Assembly (NCBI RefSeq): GCF_008831285.2
Contig: NC_045144.1
Location: forward strand, 1,054,001 to 1,118,000
Length of the DNA: 64,000 nt
DNA from: Nymphaea colorata
Lineage: Eukaryota; Streptophyta; Magnoliopsida; Nymphaeales; Nymphaeaceae
Direction: 5' to 3'
A program made the position numbers and the translations under genes. Position 1 is the first letter of the stretch. The number at the start of each line of letters is the position of its first letter. The notes beneath the pieces were generated by a model. The model searched no databases. It was not told the origin of the DNA and saw only the letters and a program-made list of their open reading frames with translations. Positions 34,345-45,726 of this stretch are shown piece by piece.

Positions 34345-35005
34345 GTCACCGCTATAGCTGTATGCCGGCGATGGAAACCACCGCTACAAGTACCCAACAG
34401 CTGTCACCGCTATAGATCTGTGACAACGATTCCAAGCACCGCTGGAGATCCCACCAAGTCTCACCGCTATGGATCTATGCCAGCGAATGAAACGGCCGGA
34501 GGCACCCAACAGCTATCACCGCCATAGCTCTATGCCAGCGATTACAACCACCGCTGGAGGTTCCAAACACATGTCACCGCTATAGCTCTATTCCGGCGAT
34601 GCTAACCACCGCTATAGGTACCGAACTGCTGTCACCGCTATAGATCTATGGCAGCGATTACAACCACCGCTGGAGGTTCCAAACAAATGTCACCGCTATA
34701 GCTCTATCCGGGCGATGGAACCACCGCTACAGGTACCTCTATGCCGGCGATGACTAGCACCGCTGTAGGTCACCAACAGCTCTCACCGCTAGAGATCTAT
34801 GCCAGCGATCCCTAGCACCGCTGGTGTTCCCCAACAGCTATCACTGCTGTTGATCTATGCCAGCGATTGAAACCACTGCTAGAGGTACCCAACAGGTGTC
34901 ACCGCCCTAGGTCTATGCCGGCGACGTCAAACACCGCTGAAGGTTCCTGTCACCGCTATAGTGCTATGCCGGCGATTGGAACCACCGCTACAGGCCCAAT
35001 ACGGG
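34345..35005 (+). repeat. GC-rich minisatellite, 58-bp dimeric unit, about 12 copies
   Basis: 'tcaccgc' starts units at 34346, 34404, 34461, 34516, 34574, 34632, 34690, 34783, 34841, 34899 and 34950. Most steps are 57-58 bp. The 93-bp step is two units with a deletion, and the last step is 51 bp. Each unit has two halves that both begin 'caccgctRNag': half one continues 'atctatgccRgcgattR', half two 'ggtacccaacagctgt'. Within half one, 'cgctatag' and 'ctatgccggcg' can pair as a bulged hairpin. 58 is not a multiple of 3, so this is not a coding repeat. It is far GC-richer than its surroundings. Confidence 0.92.
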
Positions 35006-35009
35006 ATGG

Positions 35010-35760
35010 AGGCTGTAAAGTGACGCGTGATAGCCCATTCGTAGTTGACATGGGTAATCCAAAAATCAACCTCACTTTCAGATATTTTCAATAAGTCTAA
35101 AACCAACAAAAGAACGAAAGTATGCTTTATGGGTATGTTTTGGAGATATATTGATGGGCGGGAATGCTGCTATGAGGATTGCAATGTTCCCACTGGGAAT
35201 GCAAGTTTATTAACAAGTTTGTTGAGTAATACAAATTATGAAGTATGTTTTTTTACATCACGCTGATAGAATAATAATTCCATCCAATAGACCTACAGTT
35301 CGAGCCGTAAGTTTTCATTTGTACTTTGTATCCCACCTTCGGTGGGAACTCATTTTCACCTCAAGATAATAAAAAACAAGCTTTAAACAGCTAACACAAT
35401 CAGGCAAGCTACAACACCTATAGCTTGGGCTTTCCAGCTTGTTTCCAAACCTTAGCACATACCACTCTTTGCGGCTGATTCACCTTATCACATCAAAAGG
35501 TGTAAACCATTGTCACGAGTATTGTTCTTGGGGTTATAACAGCAGAGGTTTTTCTCTGTGGCAATGTTGTTCTTTTTGGGAAATATCGAGTAAATAATTT
35601 TTTTAAAAAGAAAAAAGCTTCTACAAGACAAAAAAAATAACTAGAATATTATGATAAAAATAATGTTTTAATCATGATAAATAATTTAGTTTAAGTTTAA
35701 AGTGTAATCCATGATATTAACGTCAAAAAAAAGAAAAACAAAAAACATGGGAAAACATAC
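35010..35760. other. No gene recognised
   Basis: Short forward frames (35045-35266) with no family resemblance. No repeat links to the minisatellite. Confidence 0.4.
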
Positions 35761-35762
35761 TT

Positions 35763-35803
35763 GTCAAGCTCTCAAGCAAACCATCACCACCTGAAAAGAA
35801 TTC
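35763..35803 (-). pseudogene. PATROL1-like C-terminal exon b, partial
   Basis: After 'atttatgcag' it reads 'EFFSGGDGLLESLT', the direct continuation of C-terminal exon a in the family ('EFFI..GDGLP'). The rest of the protein end was not found. Confidence 0.7.
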
Positions 35804-36698
35804 CTGCATAAATGAATGACTAATAAAAGCTGCAAGCAAAACATACTTGTCAAGAAGTTCCTCCTTGACTGATAGAGAATTGATCATAGATTAAAATTGT
35901 ACCAAAGTGAAATGAGATTTCGGACCAACATGATTTGACAAACAAAGCCATGTAAACTTGATCGGAGGAACCTAATATTACTAAATAAGTATTTCAATTT
36001 AGGCAGATGGCTCTGATAAAACTAGTAAAAAAGCCCATGCTTTCAAACAAAGCACCATACCATAGTAAGAACCCACATGAATTATCCAGCCCTAGAACAA
36101 CAGAAAAAATCATCAAATCAAAGGAACACCGTAACTTTGAGTTGACAATTGCCCAACATAGGTTGAACAGCCCATGCAAAAGAAAACATCTAATAGTCAA
36201 GTTTTGATGAACTTCGACGCAATGTCTGATTATAGCTCCTCACATATTATCTTTAGTAGTAATAACAGGTTGATTTCCAAATGGATTGGGAGTCCTCAAG
36301 CCCATAAGCAAAGAAAAACAGTTCCAACTTCAGGTTAAAACTTGGGAAATGAAATTGAGTTCTATAACTACTAGAAAATCTGCAAGGTACTCATTTCCAA
36401 GTTGATGTACGACACACTAGGAAAAAGTTGCATAGACGTACAACCAACCATTTTGTACAAAGGTGAACTTGTTTGTGCGCTAGAAGAAGACGTGACAAGA
36501 TTGAATTCAGTTAACTCAATCAGAACCAGATAACTCAGGTTTATTGTTGAGGCCTAAGACAGCTGAGGCACAACTCGAGACTCAAAACCCCACTAGCCAT
36601 TCTTCATTGCATATGTCCCCAGTTGGATTAGTAACCATATATAAACCATCAAATTCTCCAATGCTCCAGAGGAAATAATTAATGCTAAAAAAGATTAC

Positions 36699-36782
36699 CT
36701 TTAGCATTTCAAGATCTTTTTGGAAAAGCCTATCACCTTGGAAAAAGATTCGCGATGGACCACCATCTAGAACTAGTACATC
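36699..36782 (-). pseudogene. PATROL1-like C-terminal exon a, frame intact
   Basis: Between an acceptor 'cttgccag' and a donor 'aag|gtaatc' it reads 'DVLVLDGGPSRIFFQ' and 'LFQKDLEMLK'. This matches the conserved 'ILDGGPSR.F...D....EDL..LK' stretch near the C-terminus. Confidence 0.82.
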
Positions 36783-37276
36783 CTGGCAAGAGTGGCACAA
36801 TTTTGCGAACAGAAATTTCTTTTTCTTTTTCAAGTACACAAAAAATACAAGACTTTCAGACCAGCGATGCATGACGAACCCCAGACACAAGCCTATCCCT
36901 AAGCAGCTCCACGATAATATCACAAAGTAACTCTCATTTGTAGAGAGAGAGAGAGTGTGTGTGTAAGGAATGAGTGAAACCAGCTGGACAGCCTAGTCAC
37001 AATTATGATTAAATCTTTTTCTTGTAAAATCAACTATGGATGTGATCTTGGTCAATAAAACATTATAAATCCATCTACAAATGACAATGTAAGTGTGTGG
37101 CTAAGATTTATAGAAGTATAATAATCAACAGTTAAAGTTTTTAGCTTATAAAACTAATCTTGTATATCCAAAAACTACAATTTTTGTGTTGGTTTTTATA
37201 GTTTTAGACATGAAGAACACATCTATATAATTAATTTTAAAAAACTGTAAACAAAATGTGACTGGATAGACCACTC

Positions 37277-37320
37277 AGCAACTCTCTCTCTCTCTCTATT
37301 TCTCTCTCTCTCTCTCCCCA

Positions 37321-37360
<40 letters not shown>
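37277..37360. repeat. Microsatellite (CT)n(TA)n
   Basis: CT dinucleotides, then a TG and TA run, within an intron-like gap of the PATROL1-like relic. Confidence 0.95.
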
Positions 37361-37361
<1 letters not shown>

Positions 37362-37374
37362 AGTTGAGCATCAT

Positions 37375-37640
37375 TTCGTTGACGTCTTACAACCTTGAGT
37401 TGATTAAGTCAAGCATTGTCATATTCATTATCAGTATCCTCAATATCATCTATTGTTAACTCCTGAACTGGTGGTGAATGAAGGACTGTGACTTTGTAAG
37501 ATTTGTCACAATAGTGCTGGCACTATATGAATAGGAACTAGAGGTGCGGACGGTGACGGAGGTGATCTTAACTGTTCTGCCCTAGTAAGTAAAACAGTTC
37601 TTCTGCTGAAGCGCCCTTCATTTACAAGCGTAAAGATGAT
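37375..37640 (-). pseudogene. PATROL1-like second exon, frameshifted
   Basis: Three frames are needed: 'ASAEELFYLL', then 'SPPSPSAPLVPI', then 'PPVQELTIDDIED' with an acidic tail. The family order is a SAEEFFLVT block, a proline-rich stretch, and 'VQELTVDDIEDFED'. It follows exon 1 in the correct order. Confidence 0.72.
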
Positions 37641-38417
37641 AAATGGCTGCATTATGCAAAAGAACACACAAATCAAACCAAAAGCTTCCAGATTGAAAAA
37701 TGAATAAAAAGCATTTCCCAAACTATAGAAAACAAAAAGAACAAGAAAATACGTAAAAAACTATGCAAATTTCAGTTATTGACAGACTGTGGGAGAAGAA
37801 GCTTCTTACCCTGGAAGGAAGTTTCATATCCATCAAAATGTAATAAACACCACAAAAAAAGGTTTGATTTGAAAAAAATATTGTAGAAGAAAAGAAAATA
37901 AAGACGGTCGCAGAACTAGTTATGTTTATTGACAGGATCACTTCAAGACCAATGTAACACAGTCAGCGCTTAAGCCTGTCTAAATTGCTTTGTCAGCTTA
38001 TTGGAAAATGAAGTAGACATATACACACACATGCATGCACACATAAACACAAACACAAACATTACTTATTTGTTTGCTTGTTTGTTCAGAGATATGTTTG
38101 TCTACTTATCAACTTATAGGCACTTGTTAGTACATTTATCCATCAAAATACTTCATTTAAATGCTTCAAACAGATTGAGAAGCTACAAAAGACTACAAGT
38201 CAATTAATTAGAATATGGTCTAATTAGTGTACAAGTCGCTGGAAGGATGACTTTTTCATAATGGTCTCTGATTACTTTTGATAATTGCAGCACATCCCCT
38301 GTAACAAGAGCAAGTGCCTAAAAGCTCCAAAAAAAAAAGGAACAAACCCTTCAAGAAGTTTTTTCTTTCTCTTATGGCTGCAGAAGTTGAATCGGTATAA
38401 ATCTTTTGTCACCTAAC

Positions 38418-38572
38418 CTTTCTTGGCACAGTTGAGAACATAATCAATGCTGACTTGATCCAGTCCAACATCATCCAAAGAAACAGCACCAGTGGACATC
38501 ACAACTCTCTTAATCAAGTTCCCAAATAAGATAAAATTCACAACCATTCGAATGCTGGATCAGCTCCAACTG
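38418..38572 (-). pseudogene. PATROL1-like first coding exon, frameshifted
   Basis: The 5' part reads 'LELIQHSNG' (family 'VELLQRYRRD'). After a shift it reads 'LIKRVVMSTGAVSLDDV' and 'DQVSIDYVLNCAKK', ending 'AAAG|gttagg', a donor at the family's own exon 1 boundary. This is the N-terminus of the protein, yet it lies downstream of the middle exons on the same strand. Confidence 0.82.
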
Positions 38573-38639
38573 TGATTACCTAAATTCACCAATCATTTAG
38601 AATACGTGTTTTCTATCATCTAAAATTCCAACAACATAA

Positions 38640-39030
38640 ACCATTACTACATGGGTTTGGGCTCCTGGTTTAGTGGACCCAACCCACCCCCCTAATAGTT
38701 TTAGTTTCTCCCCGAATGGTCAATCTATTTTTTAGCTAGCATTCGTATCAATCCTTCAAGGTTTTTCATAATCTTAGATGTAGAATTAAACTTTCAATTT
38801 CATCTCCCTTAAGGCAGCATGTCTATGCGTATAAGACCGCAGGTCCAAGTGTTGAACCAGATACCAATTATAACAATTCAGCCCACTCTCACATGGGCTC
38901 GAACTCCTGGCTTGGTAGATCCCCACCTGCCCCAGCAAATTCTGTTCCTTCCCCAAAAGGGCTAGGAACAAGCACAATCTATCTCTTAGCAGCTTTATTA
39001 TAAATCCTCTAAGATTTACCATAATCATGC
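38640..39030 (-). repeat. Diverged direct repeat, ~240 bp spacing
   Basis: Two copies share 'acatgggYtYgRRctcctgg', then 'tagatccccacc'-like sequence, then 'aatcYtYYaagRttt.ccataatc', starting near 38651 and 38893. On the minus strand the second contains 'gagttcgagccc', close to a pol III B box, so a SINE origin is possible but unproven. Confidence 0.55.
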
Positions 39031-39121
39031 TCAATATCTTCCTATATTTGACGATGTATGTTCATCAACAACCATCATATTCAGAAATACAATCACCGAG
39101 TCATTCTAAGCAGAGACTAAC

Positions 39122-39166
39122 CTCAAAAAAATGGGAATGATAATCCTCCAAACGCTTATCAGCTCA
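39122..39166 (-). pseudogene. PATROL1-like middle exon d, nonsense
   Basis: Reads stop, then 'ADKRLEDYHSHFFE', then 'gag|gttagt'. The family has Trp where TGA stands (TGG to TGA) in a 'KWADK.LGDYH.HF.E' block. Between this and exon c the family has a further 60-70 residues that I could not find. Confidence 0.65.
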
Positions 39167-39821
39167 CTGCTTTATAGGTGACAAGACAGAATGCATAAAT
39201 GTTAATTCTTGATTCCCTATTTCTCCTTCGATTGGAAAACAGAGGCTAACTTTTCCTGCATACTTCGCTGTTATTTTTGTGGAATCTTTCTTAGCATTTC
39301 AGTGGCATGTTGTAGAAGCCGTTGTTCACCAGTTATGATAAACTGTTATAACAAAAGCCAATATGAAAAACATTACATTAGTTACAGTAGAATCAAAAAA
39401 ATGTGACAACAAAAGGAACGTCAATTGTTTCTAAATGTTTGCATAAAGAACAACAGGATTGATAAAGGTAAAAGAAAAATACTTCTCAACAATTAATGTC
39501 ATGCTTGAAAGTTTCATAATTCAAACTTCTCAAAGATAATAATATGGCCTCTCAGTATTCATGATAACAAATTCAATGTCACTAAAAATAGGGCCTCGCA
39601 AAAATATGAATTAAAACGGAGTATATTTCTTCCATTTTCTACGAAGCTTTGGTTGAGAAAAAGAGAAAGTCAAAGAAAGAAACCTTCTTTCTAGAAGTTT
39701 CATTTTCAAAACATATCACAATGCAACAACTTGGATACTGCAGCACACTCCCATAACTGAAACAAGTAGATGCAAAAAATGTCATTTCAACAGAAGGAAA
39801 AGATATGTTACAAAGAGATAC

Positions 39822-39920
39822 CTGCTGAAATAAGACCCAAGCATAGGATATACCATGGATAGTCCTTGTGATTCCTAGAATTTGCCAGATTGATTTCAAG
39901 AGTTCAAGAATCTCCTACTT
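39822..39920 (-). pseudogene. PATROL1-like middle exon c, frameshifted
   Basis: After 'gttttcacag' the expected Glu-Val pair is followed by a two-base deletion. In the shifted frame it reads 'EILELLKSIWQILGITRT' and 'SYAWVLFQQ', ending at 'cag|gtatct'. The next residues of the family follow directly from exon b, so splice order is kept here. Confidence 0.82.
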
Positions 39921-40008
39921 CTGTGAAAACGAGATGAGAAATGAAATATTTGCAGTTAGTGTTGTTCAGCCATCTAACCATTGCCAACGATTTCAGTATG
40001 AAGCAAAC

Positions 40009-40199
40009 CTCAGCAAGTTTGCCCTCGTCCAGTATGTCAAAAACACTAAATAGCAGCTTCTCATATACTTTAACATTGAGATGGTAACCATTTGCCGAGT
40101 GACAGACATCACCTGTTAGATCACCACGTGCAGGCATCTCAGCAAGTGCAAGGGAAATATCCCTCAGAGATCTGAGGCATTCACTCCTTTGTATTTCAC
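40009..40199 (-). pseudogene. PATROL1-like middle exon b, frame intact
   Basis: The best-preserved block: acceptor 'tttgcag', then 'IQRSECLRSLRDISLALAE', 'MPARGDLTGDVCH' and 'YEKLLFSVFDILDEGKLAE', closing at 'gag|gtttgc'. It aligns residue by residue in order with the DUF810 region just before the 'ILELLK' helix. No stop is present in this exon. Confidence 0.85.
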
Positions 40200-40360
40200 C
40201 TGCAAAAGATGGAAGAACCTATAGTAGAGAAAATAAAACAGAATAAGATAAAGCAAAAACGACTGCAAACGCATTGACCAATTGAATTTGGGAAAAGGAG
40301 TAAATATCTCATGTATAAGTTAAAGAAAAGGCAAATAGTCAACTATGTAGAAGGTTATAC

Positions 40361-40436
40361 CTCAGATTCTTCAACCTTTGCCAAAAGGACTGTCAAATCA
40401 CTTGGTTTATACAAGTCCTTCTTCCAGTATATTTAA
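40361..40436 (-). pseudogene. PATROL1-like middle exon a
   Basis: After an acceptor-like 'tttggtag' the block reads 'LNILEEGLV', a stop, then in another frame 'PSDLTVLLAKVEESE', ending at a donor 'gag|gtataa'. The family has about 15 further residues between the two parts, so a deletion plus frameshift has occurred. Confidence 0.78.
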
Positions 40437-40639
40437 CTACCAAAGAAAAACAGAAAAAGCAAAAGTTGACTCGGAGCCTGGAAAAGAAGATCTTACAGCT
40501 ACAGCTTGAAGAAGGATACAACTAGTATTGTTATGGCCTGCCTGACTCAGCATTATGTATGTGATGGTTTGTACTAGACTTGACATTTCGCACGCAATTA
40601 ATGTTGTTAGTAGATAGATCATCTCCTGAAAAGGCCATA

Positions 40640-41035
40640 GGCAATCAGTGGAGTAGATTCTTAGATTCTTGAAGGATACATTAGAGACTTTGGTATGAAC
40701 AGTGATAGCTTGGTTGGATATGTTGATTTCAGATTATGCAAGTAGCCTTGATAGGAGGAGATCACTTATTGGCTTGATTTTCTCTCTTGAAAGTTGTGCC
40801 ATCAGTTGGGAAACTACTTTATAGTCTACTATTGTATTATCTACACCAAAGGCCAAATATATAGCAATCATTGAGGCAATTAAAAAATGTATTTGGTTGA
40901 GGGGCATGTTATCTTAACTTTGTACAAGTCAAGAAAAATTGATTATTTATTACGATAGTCAAAGTGTCATTCACTTGACCAAAGATTAGATGTATCATGA
41001 GATGACAAAACATATTGATGTCAGGTACGATTTTA
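40640..41035 (+). pseudogene. copia RNase H fragment (locus A)
   Basis: Forward frames read 'SDSLVGYVD', 'RRRSLTGLIFSLESCAISWE' and 'TPKAKYIAIIEAIKK'. Then at 40935-41030 come 'YYDSQSVIHLTKD' and 'TKHIDVRYDFIR', the copia RNase H order. Immediately after 'ttcgaag' the sequence jumps to the LTR. Compared with locus B (48860-49230), about 175 bp of pol end and purine tract are missing here. Confidence 0.8.
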
Positions 41036-41045
41036 TTCGAAGAGA

Positions 41046-41690
41046 TTTGTTAGGTGTACCTTGAACCCCACATAAGAGAAATATTTTCCACATTTGAGTC
41101 TTTAATGAAATAAGTTTAATGATGTGAGTTATGAAAAAAAAGGGAACCATAAAGGCACTCTTCCTTTTACAAATTAGGGTCTGGGGGTTTATTTCTTGAG
41201 AAAAAAGTGAGAAAGAAAAGCAGAAAGAAGCATTTTGGCTCGCCATTTACCACAAAGGCTCCATCTTTGATTTAGAGGCTATTTCTTGAGGTATTTGCTT
41301 ATATTTTTCCCTTTTGAGAGAGAGAAATGTATTATCTCATTCTCTTCAGTTCCCTCTTTCTTGCTATTCCCTCCAGGGCATTGCCCATTTGGGTCTTGAG
41401 GGATTTTACTGTATTGCGTCGTTGTAGCCTCTATTTGACTTGATTAATAGTAGAATCGTGCTCCTCCTTTGCCCATGGGTGTAAGCATATTGTCAAATCA
41501 CGTATGTCTTGTATTAATGTGTTACTCTTGTTCCCTATGGTTTAACTTTCTTCTTTTTTTAATAATTTCTATGGTGGATTATTGCGATCAGAAAACATAA
41601 CCATTCCCACTTTTGGGTTGAGTTTTTATCAATCTTTTTTCCGCTCACCTACTTTTCTCTTTCTCTTTTCATTTTTCTAGTGAATCCTAA
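41046..41690 (+). mobile_element. copia LTR (locus A)
   Basis: Starts TGTTAGGTGTACCTTGAACC and matches locus B from 49227. The shared segment runs to 'cccatgggtgtaagc' (41485 / 49640). Locus A then has about 200 bp more, deleted in B. The right end is not defined. Confidence 0.65.
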
Positions 41691-42054
41691 AAAATATCGT
41701 TTTAAGTCTATAGAGAGAATGTGTGTGCATGCATCTGTGTGTGTGTATATAACTGAAATCAGCTGGCCACATTTATAGCCAAAGATTTATTTTTTTTAAG
41801 GAAAAACGGGTTGGAGGATCACCCCTATTCCATTAAAGTTGAAAGAATGACTAAAAAAAATAACAAACGAGCAGCACAGACACTCAGTTCACCACCGCTC
41901 TTGTTCAGAGAGCAAGGATACCACTTATACAGACAACCCTGATGTGAGCAGGCAGATTATGGCCCGTTGCAAATTAATGCACCGATGACTACCATGCTAC
42001 ACTATTAGATTTCAAGAATATACAAGAATTATCCTAAACTATTAGTGGAAATAT

Positions 42055-43540
42055 CCAATTCAAATAAGCAGTTTCCAAACTGGCCCCTCTATGATAGTTC
42101 TGCTCACCAAATCTTCTACTATTTACCATTGTTTTTGAAAAAATCCATCGGGAAAGCCTTCATGCCCCAAAAAGTTATCCACCTTCTAGCCTATTACAGC
42201 CTGTCTGATCTCTTCTGTCACTGGTTTAAGCAGATACTCATTGTCCTGATCAGAAACCAACATTCCAGGCCATAGATCTTCAGGCAGGGATCCTTTTGAG
42301 TCATCTGTAGAGAATTTTTTTTTTAAATGATTTTTTCAACTGATTTGAATTTGCATGGGGTCATTAAATGAGCCCTCATCAATTGAAGTTTCAGCAAGCC
42401 TTCTCTTCCGAACCATCCTTTTCACCATAGAAAGGAAAAATCTATTATTTCCATCTCTTGTCCAGTTGTCCTTAACCACTACACGTCGGACCTCTGCTTC
42501 CAATAGATCTCTTTTTCTTCCAGGGTCTTATTCAGCTCAGATCTGTTTTCTTCTTCCTTCTCAAACCAATGGTTTGAACCCCTATCATCACAAAAATGAA
42601 TATCATCCAGCGCTTTCTGCAAATGATCAACTTTTAGATCTACTTTTTCTAAAGCATTCCTTCTCCAGCGGCATAGACCCTTTCTTATTTTGTCCAGCTT
42701 CGCACAAGGCTGCATCATAGGGCAGCCCTTGTCTTCAACCTGCCATAATCTAGATATAATATTTTGGCAACTTAGGTGTTTGTCCCAGTGAAAGGAATAT
42801 TTGAACACCTTCTTGCCAAACTTACGTTGAATCTGTGAAACAGAAAAATCCACCAACGCTGCATGATCAAAAGAGGCTCTAAAATCTCACCTTAACTTCA
42901 GTGATTCATCAAACATCTCAGCTCAAGTTTTATTGTAGAAGCATCAGTTGATTTTACTCATAACTACTCTGCGGACTTAGGATCATTCAACCAAGCAAAG
43001 AATCTTTCCCATCCATTAATTATTCTAGACCAACAAATTGGATGAAAGAATTGAAGGCCGTGCAAGCCAAAAATGCCGAGGCCCTACCAACTTCTTAGAA
43101 GATTTTCTGACTGAATTAAAATCCCCCAAGATCAGCATTGGACTATGCCTGCCCGTCAACATAGCCGCCAACATAATTCACTGGCCATGTCTGACCCTAA
43201 AATCAGTATGCAAATAGACCCCAATGACATCAATCCTCTTCCCTCTTGTCTTTTCCATGAAGATACAATCGTTTCAATACAAATGAAACCGACAACTCAG
43301 AAATTTAAACTCATTTTTCTTCTAGGCACAACTAATCCTAGCCCATTTACCTTCTACTTCAGTATGAGATTCCATATCAAAATTTTGAAATCGCCTAAAA
43401 AAGCTTAACGGACACTCTTCAGTTAGCATCAAATCAAAGAAGAAAATAATATTAAGATTCTCATGACTAACCAGATTCAGTCAGTCTGTTTGTGCAGCCT
43501 TACTGGACAATCCCCTGGCGTTCCATAATACCACTTTCAT
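42055..43540 (-). pseudogene. LINE ORF2: AP-type endonuclease and RT N-terminus
   Basis: The start at 43540 reads 'MKVVLWNARGLSSKAAQ', the usual opening of plant LINE ORF2. 'LILGDFNS' at about 43120 is the GDFN catalytic motif, and 'ASFDHAALVDFS' near 42850 stands for the SDH motif with Ser-Asp changed. The linker (42856-42479) reads 'WRRNALEKVDLKVDHLQKAL' and 'LEEKEIYWKQRS'. RT opening motifs, 'VTEEIRQAV' and 'GFPDGFFQKQW', lie at about 42110-42220. Many stops. The frame ends at the deletion junction near 42050. Confidence 0.85.
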
Positions 43541-43655
43541 CCTTGATTAGAGATTAAAAGTTTGTCCCCTAGTGGTTAGATACCCCTACAATATTCTCCT
43601 CCCCTCCTGCTAGGTTGAATTTCATATTTTGTCCCCCAGGCCAAACATTGACCTC

Positions 43656-45105
43656 TTAATTTTCTTTCAGAACATAATTATGATTCTTAGTATTTCCTTT
43701 CTTCTTCAACATACTCAACTCCTTGTTAGCAAGAGGTTTCTTCCTGCTGGCTTTAGAATTCTTACTTTTGGAACTCTTATCTTGCACAACATGTACAACC
43801 ATGTTTGAACTTAGTGTTCGATCCTCTATGTTCTTATCTGACCCAGTCTGCTCCTCACCATAGAAAATCTCCATCTCCAATTCCCCACCATTAGGATTCA
43901 AACCCACATCTGATTTTCCCTCAAAGTCTTATGCCATAAATGATATTCCACCCATCTCCACACCCCTTTTACTTCCTCCTTTTCTCTCCAGCGATCTGGT
44001 TGTTCCCTATCAAGATCAGTTTGTGGCGCGTCTTGATTTTTATTACCAAGCACTGACGACATATTCCCCCTCTGATTGCTTCCTTTAATCTGAGACCAAC
44101 CAGATTTCGATTTACGTCTCACCACCTTGACTTGGGTCCACTTGTCAATTAGTGGATGAACTACTGGAGCAAGTACTTTGAGGATTAAAGGAAGCAATGA
44201 GAGGGGGAAGCTGCCTGTACCTGAGGACAAGCCCCTTCACCATGTGAGAAATCCCACATCTAATACAGAACCTAATTCTTGCCTCGTATTCCTCCAATTG
44301 CTCAAGAACACAATCACCATCTACTATGCACATAGAATTGACAAGAGAAAAATTGAAAGGAACAAAGGTTCATATTCGAGCAAATCGATTCCTTCCAAAT
44401 TATTTAGTTAAATGTCTTCAGCCACCCAGTGGCCGCCAATCAGCTTTTCAATACCTGCCAAAATATGCATATCTGGCAAACAATCCCATATTGGTACACT
44501 AGAGGCCGCCTTCATCTTCATTGGCTTCCCCGATTCCCATTTGCTAATTACCAAATACCTATCATGAACTTTCCATTTTATAGGCAACAAGATTTCCACC
44601 AACGCCCCCTTAGACGATGCTTGAATGAGAAACAATCCCTTCTGCAACATTGTAAAGGGAGTTGATTCCAATTGTTCAAAGCATTCCAATATATGCATTT
44701 GAACCCTAGGATTTCCCCAACTAGGGACCCAATCGCAGACCTCGGAAAGGCAGCACCATTCTTTCATGAATCTCATCAGAAATCACCAAGGCCCGATGTC
44801 CATTAACATTATGAATGCCAAGATCGGGGATATCCAACGCATCTTCCCAATCCGCCTCTTTGCCTGCTGCACTTTTGATGATCACCGCCCAAGAACTATA
44901 TCACTGATTCCCAGCCATGCCCTGCACGCCAGCCTCCTTCATCCTTTTGAGACCTTCCCGCTCCCTTGAACGATCGTCGGGATCAGGCAAGGCCTTGTGA
45001 GCTTTCCCCAACCCCTCAGGATGATTCCATTTCTCAAACCACGGGTCTATCATTCTCACCATCATTTCTTTCCTCCACCGGATGGTTTTTTTTTTATTTT
45101 TTATC
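43656..45105 (-). pseudogene. LINE ORF1 (DUF4283/zinc-knuckle type)
   Basis: The N-terminal part (45107-44901) opens near 'MVRMIDPWFEKWNHPEGLG'. The middle piece (44776-44408) contains 'WKVHDRYLVISKWE' and 'SSVPIWDCLPDMHILAG', the DUF4283 pattern of plant LINE ORF1 proteins ('VPVWVRLP.LP...'). A CCHC-like 'FCIRCGISHMVKG' follows at about 44255, with the last two ligands lost. The tail (43907-43656) is lysine-rich. ORF1 proteins bind LINE RNA. Stops separate all pieces. Confidence 0.78.
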
Positions 45106-45109
45106 ACTC

Positions 45110-45720
45110 AAAACTATTGCAAAAGGTGTACCCTCACTAAAAGTTACGGCCAAATAACTAGATGTTGCAAATGCATTTTTGGTAGACTTTTAAACAACAC
45201 AAAATAAAAAATAACCACCAACATAAACTATTAGTTTAATATATATATATATATCTTGTAATTATATATGCTCACATATCAAATTTAATGGGAATCATTT
45301 GGCACACATACGCGCACATTGAAAAAGGTAGCTACCATGTGCACATATACCATATTTAATGGGAATCATCTAGACTGTCAATTCTAAGAAATTAGATGGG
45401 GGAGATCAAGTTCCTAATTGACAGTTTCACTTAAAAGGCTGCAGATTTGAAGCACAAATACCAGAGTGAAATTTAAATAATCAAAAATTAAATAAGAAGC
45501 ACCTCAATATAGAAAATCATACAAAACGGAAATATGATCCTGCATAAAGCTAACCCTACCTCGAATTTCAGTTAACCTGATACTACGACCTATAAATTGG
45601 TCATGCCTGACATTTAAACTCCGATTACATCAAAGGTCAAAAATTGGTTGCGGCCAAAATTCGTTAAAAATTTAAAAAATGAACCGCACGGAATATGTAA
45701 TCAAGCAAACTTAACGGCAC
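45110..45720. other. Probable first-intron DNA; no gene recognised
   Basis: AT-rich with a TA microsatellite (45239-45254). 'ggaatcatYtRgcacac' and 'taatgggaatcat' recur at 45288 and 45358. If the minus-strand gene at 45727-46640 is real, this is its intron. I could not find the next exon before the LINE. Confidence 0.4.
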
Positions 45721-45726
45721 CTCTAC

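Larger units (their letters stand above)
35763..40436 (-). pseudogene. PATROL1-like (DUF810, MUN-domain) gene relic with permuted exons
   Basis: At least eight blocks of PATROL1/UNC-13-like coding sequence lie on the minus strand, most with splice-like edges. PATROL1 is a plant MUN-domain protein that helps deliver membrane proteins to the plasma membrane. Reading along the minus strand the order is middle of the protein (40436-39122), then N-terminus (38572-37380), then C-terminal part (36782-35763). A normal gene would run N, middle, C. Stops and frameshifts occur in several blocks and most exons are missing. Either two truncated tandem copies lie head to tail, or one gene was rearranged. 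Confidence 0.82.
41750..45110 (-). mobile_element. L1-type LINE, internally deleted
   Basis: Minus strand: ORF1 (45100-43656), endonuclease and the start of RT (43540-42055), then a direct jump to 3' sequence (42080-41750) that is shared with the LINE tail at locus B (49650-50085). The RT core and C-terminal zinc finger are missing. Frames are broken throughout. Confidence 0.8.

Noticed and set aside
34345-35005. CRISPR-like regular array
   Set aside because: Units are contiguous diverged minisatellite copies without unique spacers, in plant DNA.
42355-42720. 121-codon plus-strand open frame
   Set aside because: Antisense shadow of the LINE ORF2 linker region.
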